64,000 bases of DNA from Channa striata (Eukaryota; Chordata; Actinopteri; Anabantiformes; Channidae), in contig CM065183.1 in NCBI GenBank assembly GCA_033026295.1, forward strand, positions 12,130,657 to 12,194,656. The letters are read 5' to 3'. The notes beneath the pieces are model-generated. The model made no database searches. It saw nothing but the letters and a program-made list of their open reading frames with translations, and was not told where the DNA came from. This document shows, piece after piece, positions 38,201 through 49,100 of this stretch (within the stretch, counting starts at the first letter, position 1; every line of letters begins with the position of its first letter). The position numbers and the translations under genes were made by a program.

Positions 38201-41200
38201 AGTGGCTATTATACTGTGTAGTAATGATACCACAGATAATGATAATCTACGGAAAATGAACTGCTATCCAGTGAACATGTTGTTTCACAACATGGTGAAA
38301 ATGCAGTGAGAGTTATGAGAGTTAATGCTCAGCCGGAGCCTAATGTGCATCCTGAGCACCAGGCCTATATCAGGGAAACAATTTGAATGACCTATTAGCT
38401 CACTAAAATTTAGGTGTTTGATGTGCAAGATGAGGATTTTATTTTGAAAATTTTGAATGAAAGCCATACAAACATCTTGCCTACTGGGGTGTTCAGACGA
38501 TGCTGCTGATCATACCATACAGGGTGGCTTGATTATTATTTTTATTGAGGTATTTTTCCGTAGTTAGTGATTACACATTAACACATTAGTGCCTGTCTCA
38601 GTATGTTATAATCATGTGGAAAAAATTGTCATCCATGCATATTTTATTGGCTCTTTGCATGACTACACAAATAAACACATAAGTCTTGTGTCATTTGATA
38701 AAGAACTCTCCTCTAACACAATACTCTGGGTATCTATATAATGGTATTGTGGTATATGTGGTATAGTCATTTGGCAACCAGCAAATCTGCAAGTGACAAT
38801 TTGAATCATTATGTGGTTTAAGCAAGTGCTGCAGAGGGTAGTACCTTTGTCTTTCACAAATATAATTGGAAACTCCTACCATTCATTATTTTAACTGACT
38901 AAATATAAAAAATTTCACGTTGGTCACATCTTTCACTTGTTATTTTATGCGATTCTAAGAAAGGTAGGAAAATATAACATCTGCATTACATATTGGCCTT
39001 ATCCCTCCCCCAAAAAAGATACCTGTTACCCACTGTTACACTGAAAGAAATTGCTTTGAGAATTCAAATTTTAAACAATCATATTTCAAAAGTGTGTATG
39101 CAATGCAAATGCATATACTGTAAATGTCTGAAATTGCTCAGTTCCTTTTTTGGTATTTGAAGACGAGGGAATCAGTCAGATTTATTTAGGTAGAGTTCTA
39201 CTGATGACATTCCTCTCGAAGCTTAAGCTGGAATCGATTTCTCTCTGCTGAACAGCCCAATAATACCTTACAATTATCCCTTTAAACCATTGGCTTTGGG
39301 CTCAAAAACTGGAATAGATTTATTGCAGGTAAAAGTAAACCTGCTGACAGGACCTTTGTCACATTGGGATTTTTTATGACCAGTCTGCTCCTTTCGAGTT
39401 GATTACCAGACAGCTATAATTGTAGCCTGTCTTATTTACATCCGTGTCTCTGGACAAGTCATTCATTGTGCAACCATGGCAACCTCTACATCCTTGTCAT
39501 CCGACTGCATAGATCCATACTCAGGTAGTCATGGTTACCGTCTCCTGTAATTCTCCCGTGATGCTTGTACGGGGACTGAAGCCCAGTTGTTGTAGGTGAT
39601 TGTTGGTTAACAAAGTACTGTTGTCGAGCTCATGCAGTGTTGACTGTCACCCTTATTAAATCCATAAAGAAGTGAGTCATACTTACATTAGGTGCACACT
39701 TACGTACACTTTGCTGCAGTTCGGAGCAGCTGTATCAAAGCATAGGTAAGCGTGATTGATTGTTGAACTCACACTCTAGGCTCTTAGTGTCAGTAGGAGA
39801 GCTGTATTTGACTTGTACACAAATGTGTCTAAAGTCCGTGTTGCTAGGCAACTGCTCATATTCATCCAGGAGTGATCTTGTTGAGTTAATAAATGATAGA
39901 TTAGCGAACTTTCGATGAGTCCAGTGCCTTGACCAACATGAACTCAAATACTGTTCTAGTGTCCTTATTCTAAGAATAGAATGTTCTTATTTAACCTATA
40001 GTTTAATAGCAGGCAGTCTAATATGTTGTTAAAATGAATGCTCTGACACCTGTGCCAATATTTTTTTTTTTTTTTTTTAACCATATAACGGTCTTGCTTT
40101 CTTCCTGTGAGTTGACAGTGAGTTTCATTAGTCTGCCTCTGCTCCGGTGCTGATGCTGCTGCAGTGTATTCTCTGTAGGAGCCGCTTATTATCTGTAGCA
40201 ACTTGGCACTGCAAGACGCTACTAGGTGTTTTAGGGGATTTAATTTGATATGTCGCATTCAAATAATACATGTATTTTGTGTATGTAGTGTATAATCAAG
40301 TAAAATACGTTAGAAAAAGCAGATAAAATGAGCACATGTTAATAGTATGAAATGAATGAGCCAGCAGAAAATTTAGACCTCATTTACAGTATATTACTTT
40401 AGTTGCTAAAGCTATCTTTAGAGTCCAGCCATGGCTTACGGAGAGCAGACTTGGCTTTTGCTGTAGACAGTAGACCTTTCGCTGGGGTTTGAATTGATTC
40501 ATCAGTAAAACGAAGGTCATTTTCAAACCACTGTTTGCTCTGGTCCGAATCAGACCAATCAAACTCTGACTGTTTTTCCTCTTGATTTGGTTTCCTTTCA
40601 CACATGAAGAAATCCGAGCAAAACCAAAAGATTCTCTGCGTGCGTGGGAATATTCCTATCAGTGAAATGTTTTTGCACAATTGCTTTTTGTTTATAACAT
40701 TGGTAATTATCTGGGCAACCTACCAAGTAAAACCCTGCCAGGCAAACTCTAAGTACACTTCAAAAACATCTTGAAAATACACCATCCCCTCACACTTTGT
40801 AATGAAGACATGCTAAACTGGCCTTTTAGGTAAAACATGCTGTTTGAGGCCACATCAAGGTCCGATCACATTCTCACCACAAACAAACAGCTCCAGAGTT
40901 AATTTGGGACCAGACTGAGACCGCGCAGAGGAAATATGCATAGCTGCATTTGTTTTGGCTCACGCCTGAGAGCGATGGCTCTGTTCAAACCAGGCCAAAT
41001 TTACCGCATCGAGGGGGAAGACAAATCAGAGTTTGATTTCAGCTAAACGAGCTAGGTGTGAGAACGCCTTTAATCTACTCCATCACTTGTCCTCTCAGTC
41101 TGGAGTTGAATTAATTGTGTACTGTTTGGCCTGTTAAAGCTGCATGGAGTGGGACAACACAGAAGGTAAAACCTGGGTTGACACGATGAGCCTTCTGTCA

Positions 41201-44200
41201 GACTTTGTCTTCACAGAAAGCATCTCTGTGTCATATTTTTACACTCAGTATTGGTTGAAATTGCACTGATTATTGTGTAACTTCTCACAACCTGATTTTT
41301 TTGGCCTGTTCTTCTGTCCCATATGATGAAATCAAACTGATTTAAAGAGTGTAAATCCAGTTCTGATGGTCCAAGTTGAAAAATTGGTAGACTGACGAAA
41401 GCTTCTTTCCAGGTCTTTTTTTGAGTGAGCTCAACAGCATTCTGAGTATTGATGTGTGACTAATGCCAGTTGTCTGTCCTTGTTTCCAACCCACAGGGAT
41501 GTCAGAGTCAGAGCAGTTTCTGAAGGGGACGTCACAGATCAAGATCCTTTCTCCTGAGGACATCGAAGGCATGAGAGTAGTTTGCAAGGTAATAAAATAC
41601 AATGTGGTCACTGCCGTGGTGTTGCTGTGGTATGTATTTTTACTTTTCCATTTGTTGCATTTTGTGTTTTGACAATGCGTGTTATTTGCAGCTGGCACGA
41701 GAAGTCCTGGATATTGCAGCCCTGATGGTAAAACCAGGTGTTACAACAGAAGAAATTGACCACGCTGTGCATCTGGTAAATACACACACAGAAAAGTTTT
41801 AAAGCTGCAATGCTGTCCCTTCTGTGTTTGTGTCATTGAAGTTTAGTTAGACTTAAATATAGATGTTAAGCACGTTCATTGTTCGCAGATGATAAAACCT
41901 ACTGATGGTGCAGTCAAATCAGTATTTGTTGGCTTTCATTAGCTCATTTCACACATGCACTGGAATAACTTTGTCTGGAGGAGGTGTATGTGGGAATGCA
42001 AATGTCAGTGCGATGCTCCCGACATTATCTAGTCTTCACCCTGCTAGTCCCCAGTACAATGTCCGTATTATGTGCGTGAGCTCGTGCACGCAGCACGCTA
42101 CTCTGTCCCGACTTGTCGGGAGGATTTCTACCAAGGGAATAAGCGTGATGATGAAGTTTCTCTCACTTTACTGCTTTGTAGTTTTATTATTATGTGCACG
42201 GCCCTGATGTGCTGTAACCAAAACTGTTTCCACGTTTCTACCATGTCGTGTGCTGACCACGACCTAATATTAAGCCGCGTTCCTTCTGTGAAGACGCGTC
42301 TCACTCGGGCAGCGTTGCTGTGTGTCCAACGCTCATTTCTCCTGACACTGTCCAGGGTTCATATGTGAAAGAGTCTATTGAAATATCTTAATTGTGAAAT
42401 TTGGTATATATGTTAAGTCCCCCTTTCAGTTTTAATAAACTCTTATGAGCCCTTATTTTCACGTAGTGTCATCAACAGGTCATGTTTTCTTATACAATGT
42501 CAAGCACTTTGGTTTATTACTGTATAACTTCAAAACGACATTCCCATCAACTTCTGTGTGTAGTCTAGCTTTGTGTGCTGTGTTTAGTGTTATTAGTGCT
42601 ATGCAATAAATGGCAACGCACGTCTTGTTGCTTCCCTGCAAGATTTTCTCACATGCTTTAATTATTCAGGCCTGTATAGCAAGGAACTGCTACCCCTCCC
42701 CTCTCAACTACTACAACTTCCCGAAATCCTGCTGCACGTCTGTCAATGAAGTCATCTGTCATGGCATCCCGGACAGAAGACAACTACAGGAAGGAGACAT
42801 CCTTAACGGTAGGATCATGACACTGAACATTAGATGATTTTGTGGCCCTAACCTCACTTCCAGACATTTCTCATCTTTGGGATAAACGTACTGCTCTGTT
42901 TTAATTGCAACTGATCAAAAGTAAATGAGTTAATGCTACACTATCTATATTTCCTCTTACTGTATGTTACTTTGACATCTATCTTAACAAATCGAACATT
43001 GATTTCTTATTTAAAACGACATCATGTCCTCATGTCCTAAGCTAAGGTTGGAAGTGTGGAAATGTTTTATTCAGCAGAACAGGAAAAAGAAAAGAATTCT
43101 CCCCCATGACAAATGGTTTTACCAGCATCCTGAAATCGTGTCAGCGGGAGTTTGGCCAATTTTAGCCTCTTATGAATATTTTTGAGAAGGCAACATCTTC
43201 CATCCGCCACTCCCCTCAGAGCATCTGATGGAGTGCTTGCCAACAACTCATCTCTCGCTGCGTGGTCTGACAAGACAAATTGTTTCATTAACCTTTAACA
43301 GTGGGACTTTGCTAGTCAGATTCTCAGCTCTCTGTTTTTCACCCTAAGTGGGAACAGTCCCAGTTAGTTGACTGGCTGTTTCCTCAGTAGTTTGAAAAAT
43401 AGGACATTTTGTTTGGTTTTGCAGTCGGGTGGATATTTTATGAGAATTCTTGATCACCCACTACTGCACTTACTGTTATTAAATGTTTGCGGCAGATTAG
43501 TCATAACAGTGCTTGTGTTGCACATAATAGTCTAGTTTGTCATATAACAAAGTGGCTCTGACACATTCATCTCTTTCATACGCAGTGGACATCACAGTCT
43601 ACCACAATGGTTTCCATGGTGACCTCAACGAAACCTTCTTTGTCGGAGAGGTAGATGAAGGAGCAAAGAAGCTGGTTCAGACTACATACGAATGCCTTAT
43701 GCAAGCCATCGACTCCGGTAGGATTTGCACACACACAGCAGGGAATGTAAAAATGCTCACAATCAAACAATATTAAGTTTTAAATGTGAGAGACTGTCAA
43801 GATTTCACAGTTACACAAAGGTGCTCCCTTTACGTCCAGCAGAGAGCACTGGCGTGAGCTGAGAAATGTTGAGGCTCGGATTTCTGAAAATGTTTTTAAA
43901 AACATGGTCAGCGAATCGTACTTTTTAAAAACTAATGAGTGCTGCTGCCAAAATTGTTTTACCATACAAGTTGTGTTTTTACAGTGAAGCCTGGTGTTCG
44001 CTACAGAGAATTAGGTAACATCATCCAGAAGCATGCTCAGGCCAACAGCTTCTCAGTGGTGCGAAGCTACTGTGGCCACGGCATCCACAGACTTTTCCAC
44101 ACTGCTCCCAATGTGCCACACTATGCCAGTGAGTGGTCATATTTTCATCATCTTCAATCACTGAAAGTTGTTATTGGATTTTTCCCAGCAACAGCATAAT

Positions 44201-44674
44201 TTCCCTCTTTATTATTATGCCAGAAAATAAAGCAGTTGGAGTTATGAAGCCTGGTCATGTGTTCACCATTGAGCCAATGATATGTGAAGGTGAGTAGAAC
44301 AACCTCTCTAGAAATAATGAGAACAATTATATTTATTTCATAATTGTAATTAACATAAGCAACATAGTTGTTATAAGCAACAAAATTGCCTAAATTGAAC
44401 CATTTGTAAAGTTCTACAGACCAAATTAAACAAATGGCACTGAAACAAAATTAAAAATGTAAAATATCTCATCAGCTTTCCCCTCATTCAAATGTTTTTT
44501 ATATTTAATGAGTGTTTTCAATTCATAAACAGCGAATTTCAGGTTTTCTTGAAACAGTGACATTAATTGGCTTTAACAGCAGAATCAGTCATGCTTTAAA
44601 ATAACATTTTATACCCGACGCGTATCCAGTAAGCCATTGCCAGACTGGAAGTGTCTGTTTCAACAGCTGTTTAA

Positions 44675-44705
<31 letters not shown>

Positions 44706-44901
44706 CTGTGTGTGTGTGTTTCCATGTACTGTCTCAGGTGGCTGGCAAGATGAGACGTGGCCGGACGGTTGGACGGCTGTGACTAGAGACGGGAAGCGCT
44801 CTGCTCAGTTCGAACACACCCTGCTAGTGACGGACACTGGCTGTGAGATCCTCACCCGCCGCCTGGAGAACGGCCGTGCTCATTTTCTGAGCCAAATGTA
44901 G
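35288..44901 (+). CDS. metap1: Methionine aminopeptidase 1, eleven exons
   Basis: A cytosolic metallopeptidase that removes the initiator Met from nascent chains when residue 2 is small. Exons: 35288-35404, 36614-36665, 37095-37204, 37676-37736, 41497-41588, 41692-41775, 42670-42808, 43586-43717, 43985-44128, 44224-44289, 44738-44901. All borders are GT/AG; the join gives 387 codons (386 aa, as in human). The N-terminal zinc finger (about residues 10-55) has the Cys/His pattern of type-1 enzymes (ECETDGC, CPTC, FFCSQECF, HKLLH). The pita-bread catalytic domain has metal ligands Asp220, Asp231, His294, Glu327 and Glu358. The linker encoded by exon 3 (about 58-72) differs most from mammals. The start sits in GGAGGCATGG with purine -3 and G +4. 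No in-frame ATG lies just upstream. The protein ends SQM. Confidence 0.97.
35405..36613 (+). other. metap1 intron 1
   Basis: The 5' part continues the GC-richer promoter flank and has AGCTAGCTAGCTAAC near 35,672. No exon or RNA gene is seen. Confidence 0.75.
39470..39483. promoter_or_regulatory. RFX X-box-like palindrome
   Basis: GCAACCATGGCAAC differs from the RFX consensus at one position (C for T at position 2). Confidence 0.4.
39525..39538. promoter_or_regulatory. Weak RFX X-box-like site
   Basis: GTAGTCATGGTTAC has two mismatches to the consensus. It is included because it lies 41 bp from the preceding site. Confidence 0.25.
39840..39852. promoter_or_regulatory. RFX X-box palindrome
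   Basis: GTTGCTAGGCAAC is a 13-bp inverted repeat, near-perfect around its centre, and a classical high-affinity RFX arrangement with a one-base spacer. It lies about 360 bp from the pair at 39,470-39,538 within metap1 intron 4. Confidence 0.5.
40540..41075. mobile_element. Probable nonautonomous DNA transposon
   Basis: ATCAAACTCTGA near 40,557-40,569 is repeated in inverted form (TCAGAGTTTGAT) near 41,027-41,039, so the ends can fold back. The right end reads GGTGTGAGAACGCCTTT, the type of terminus found on abundant short hAT-like elements of fish. There is no transposase. Boundaries are approximate. Confidence 0.45.
41900..42400. repeat. Possible interspersed repeat in metap1 intron 6
   Basis: This stretch is GC-richer than the rest of the intron, with palindromic CCCGACTTGTCGGG (42,107-42,120) and CCCGACATTATCTAG blocks reminiscent of fish nonautonomous elements. 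It is not assigned to a family. Confidence 0.3.
44678..44719. repeat. (TG)n microsatellite beside the metap1 exon 11 acceptor
   Basis: About 20 TG units with one TC interruption end 18 bp before the AG of the last intron. The remaining pyrimidine tract is only TTTCCATGTACTGTCTCAG. Confidence 0.95.
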
Positions 44902-45604
44902 GCCCGACCAGGACCGGACTTTTCAGATACAAGCATCCAGCACCTCTGGGGTTCACATATAAAAACAGTCACACACACATCTCAAACAAGAGGCACCACT
45001 CCCAGAGCTCAGTGTAACTGGCGCTTATTCTTTGAATTATATATCGGTTCCTCAGACTAAATGGAAGTACTTGAATGTGTCTTATCAAACGTGGATTGCT
45101 TTAGTAGTAAAAACTGTAAACTCTGAAGGAAATAGAGTGTTTATGAGATTTGGTTTTGTTTTGTGGTCAGCCATCAGAATGACATGACATCTGGTTCATG
45201 TTATCCAGAGTTTTAACTGGCTGGCAAGTTGCTGTCTGGTGTGTGGAGCTCAGGGCAAATCCAATGAGCACACCATGCATGGCCTCTGTTCAGCCTCTGC
45301 TAACTTCATCAGACTTGGATTGAATTTACCAGAGGTGGACTGGAAGGAACTAGGAGAGCTGCAGGAAACGGGGTCAACAAGCAGCACAGGCTAGAAGATC
45401 AAATCACAGATTCGAGTTGAGCATGACAAAAGCTTAAAAACTTGTCTTAATTGGCTAATTTTTAAACCCAATACAGCATTTCTTCCACATGTATTACACA
45501 TCGTGATGTAAGCATTTATTAATCTCTTAAAATGACTGTTGTGGGCACCTATAACTAGATGCTGGTATTGACTATAGTTACATACAAATACTGTACATAA
45601 ATAA
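44902..45604 (+). other. metap1 3' UTR to first polyadenylation signal
   Basis: The first AATAAA after the stop is at 45,599-45,604, giving a 3' UTR of about 0.7 kb. A second AATAAA at 46,192-46,197 lies just outside the inverted-repeat element and could give a longer form. Confidence 0.5.
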
Positions 45605-45785
45605 ACACCTAAAATGCCGTTAAAATAGGAAAAGTGTTACCACAAATTTAATTTGGGATTTAGGGCAACAAAAGGCATCTTCTGCTCACTGTATTGGAAA
45701 TGTTTTTGAAAGTACATCAGCATTGGAAATGTTATTTAGCCTCTTCATTTATACTGTTGAGAGCTGCGAGAATTACAGAAACTGT

Positions 45786-46181
45786 CAGAATTGTTGGTAC
45801 CCTTCCATGGGACAAAGACGTAAGCCACAGTTTTATCAGAAAAGATTCACTTTGCTTTTGATTTCTTCATTAACATAACATTTGAAAGAATACAAAAATG
45901 AAAGTGGCCCAGAGAAATTACTAAAAAAGATCATAATTATGTTATTTCACTAAGAAAATGTTTTTGTTTTCTGTAATTACCATCACACATCTTCGATCTT
46001 GTAATCAGACATTTAGCCTGTTTGTTAGAGGAAAATCACTGCTGTTTAAATTGTTCTTTGTTGTATGATTTCAAACATTGTTAAATCCAATCTGACTTCT
46101 TTCATGTTTTTCCTTTTAGTTTTTTTGATTGATTTTTTTTTTTTTTGGGGGTTGTTTTGTGGAAGGGTTCCAACAATTTCG
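45786..46181. mobile_element. Short inverted-repeat transposon (MITE), about 396 bp
   Basis: Terminal inverted repeats of 21 bp at 45,786-45,806 and 46,161-46,181 match at 18 of 21 positions (cores AATTGTTGGTACCCTTCC and GGAAGGGTTCCAACAATT). The inside is AT-rich without an open frame. The GTTGGTACCCTT terminus is typical of a repeat widespread in fish genomes. It lies just 3' of the first metap1 poly(A) signal. Confidence 0.7.
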
Positions 46182-46199
46182 AGATTAGCCTAATAAAGC

Positions 46200-49100
46200 A
46201 GGTATGAACACGGCTTTGTCCAAAGTTAAAAACAAATTCACCCACCAGCACGACTCAAACTCTGCGTTTAACTTTCATTTGTTGTCTGTACAAGTAGTGG
46301 GAAAGCTACAAATTGTGGTTTTACAGGACACTGTTCTGCTTCGGATCAGATACGTTTACCATCGCTGCGCTTCTAATTTACCAGACAGATGTGAGATTTG
46401 TATCTTCTCTTCTTACTCTTGGCAACAAAGCAGATGTATTTATGTACCATAATGCTGAACTATACATTAATTTTTTTTTAACACAAGTTGTGATACAAAA
46501 TGATAATCCTATTTAATGCCTGCCTGTTGGCTAGCTCTCATCTCATCTGTCATGCTATTATTCACCTGTTGACCCTAAACCAATTGGTTTATTTTGTATG
46601 TGGCTGTTAGTGCACAGCTCATTTCGAACATCGGCCGTGTTGCAGATACCAACTTAGAACTCGTTAGTCCTGCTTTGAGGGGAGCTCCTGTGGCGTGTCT
46701 GTGATGTTTCCAATAGCCCTGGTGTAGCAAATTGAGCCTTAATGTGTGAACCTAAGAAATACAACTTGCCAGATATTCCAAGGCATGGTTATTAACTGAT
46801 GTTTCCCCCTTAACTTGACAGTCACCATTTACCTTGATGTGGGAATTTCCTGGTGTGAGAAGCATTCATTATTTCCACATTTCCAGAGGACTTGATCAAA
46901 GTTTCTCTGCCATCTTTGTATTTCTGCTGATGGAGAAATAAATGACTCTTCTGTAGCCCTGTGTAGCCGAGTTTGTCTTTGAATACACTGCTGAACTAAA
47001 CCCCAAAAAGGGCATAATTCACCCCCATTTATTTCTGAAAATTACTATCTGGTTGTCTGTTGTTCTTAATGCATTTTTAAACACGGCAGTGAAGTACAGT
47101 GATTTAGATTTTGTGATTATTTAAAATGTGACAATATCAGTAAAAACAGGTTCTCAAGGCTTTTGCAAAACATACACAACTCCACAATACTAGACTTGCC
47201 AGGTTAATTCGTAGTATGGTATTTTACTATGCACAGAAACGCTAGTGGTAGTTTCTTTGGTTAAAAACATGGTGGCTCAGATTTAGTGCAGAATGAAAAC
47301 TAATAACTCAGAATAGCAAAGACATTTTAACCCCAAATCAACATAGTTGCCACTTTGACTTGTCACAACAAAATGAGCAGTGTGCAGAACTGTGAATGCA
47401 AAATTCTTAAACCACTGCAGAAAAGTGCAGGACACTAAAAGTGTCTCCAGTGTCTGTTAATAATCGTTCACAGCACAGAGTTAATGCAACATTTGTGATT
47501 ACAGGTTAGCTTTACATATTATAGCTAATTAATCACGGAGGAAAAATAGCTTTTCTTACATTACTGCCACAACGCTGCAATGTTTAAATGAATAAATATG
47601 TATAAAACTTGCTTTAAAAATAAAAGTGTGCCAACATTAGGCTCCTTATAGTGCTGCTATCAATTTAGATTATTAAAGACACATTTGGTATGTTACACAA
47701 GAAAATAAAATGTCATTAATCACCTCATATACCCCCACAGTGGGAGCTGTGGCCAGTGAGCAGCTAGGACAGTGCTGTTAATGAGGCAGAGGTGAAGCAG
47801 TGCAGTCCCATCATCCACATTTAATCCTGCCAGTCCAGGAACTGAACTGGCAACTCTTTTCTGTCACAGGCTCCCTCCTGTGAGCTTCAGACTACCACTG
47901 CCTATTCCACGAAATTAATGTTTGAGTAAAAATTGTATTGCTTTTTTAAAATTTTGAATCAAAAATTGTTTGAGAGTGTGTTTGGACAAAAGAAGATAGA
48001 AGAAACACAGTCGTCAAGTAACCACGGCTGTATTCCAATTAGTTTTGTCATAACAGAACGAAGTCAAGACCTATTGGAGTGAAGATTATGACCTTTTATG
48101 CCAAACTACTGTAGGAATGGGAAAGTGAACAAAATATGAAGAATTAATCAGGCATGGAGTTAGATTTCAGACTGGACTCAACATCACCCCGTTCTCATTT
48201 ACCTGTGTAAAAACAGGTTGGATATGATGTGCAGCTCCTTCAACACACTTTAAACTTCCGTTGTGTCTGTGCAGAATCTAAAAAAAGCTTACTCAGCAAG
48301 TCCTGGTTGATTAACAACCGTCCGACACTGATGCCGCGGAGCTGTGTGTGATTGTGCTTCCTTATTAGTCATTCAGTCTAGATCAAAGACGGTTTCTGAA
48401 TAATCTGGTTCTGGCTCCCTTTGTGTTCCCTTCTCACAGTGTTTTCAGTGTTTGCGTGTGTTTGTTCAGGGGGGAAAATGTTGATCAAAGAGACGCGTGC
48501 TCATTCAAATAAAGCAGACTCACATGGGGAATCCAGAGATTTTTTAAGCTGAGCAGAGGAAGCGGGATCGGCATCATGGTTTTCTGTGCTTCTTTCTTCA
48601 AACTGAAGTTCGAGCGTCGTGAAATGTCGATATTACGGTAGAATTTTAAGGCTCACTAATGGTACTCGTGTTTGTAGAATAGACTCCTCTTGTGTATCAC
48701 TGATCACATTTCAGCTTTGTCCTCAACAGAGGGCAGCAGTGGTGCATAAGGTCTGAAGCCAGAGGGGCACGAGGGGCCCACATTAACACAACCTAATCCG
48801 CTCAGAGTGGCAACGTGCGAGAAAAATTCACCACTTTAAGCTTCTCCTTCATATACATTTCTAGCTAATTGTCAAGAGTCTTGAGAATAGAATGTGGAAT
48901 CAGAAAAGGCAAGACAACTATTAAAGTACAAGTGGGAATTTGTTAATGTGCATATTGAACTCCTTTCATATTACAGTAGAGCCTTGTTTAAAAAAATGGA
49001 GAAGTTACACAACTGTGGATCCAAAAAAGTGAAAAACTGGAGAATCTTTACTGTAAATCTACACCCACACCCTACTGGGTAACGTACTGAGTCTTGTGTA

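Larger units (their letters stand above)
37737..41496 (+). other. metap1 intron 4, largest intron
   Basis: About 3.8 kb. It contains a cluster of RFX X-box-like sites (39,470-39,852), a poly-T run near 40,061-40,078 and a probable nonautonomous transposon (about 40,540-41,075). No internal exon is recognised. Confidence 0.8.

Noticed and set aside
25352..44901. Intronic snoRNA or tRNA genes in the two translation genes
   Set aside because: No box C/D or tRNA A/B-box pattern with credible pairing was found by eye. A covariance search (Infernal, tRNAscan) would be needed to exclude them.
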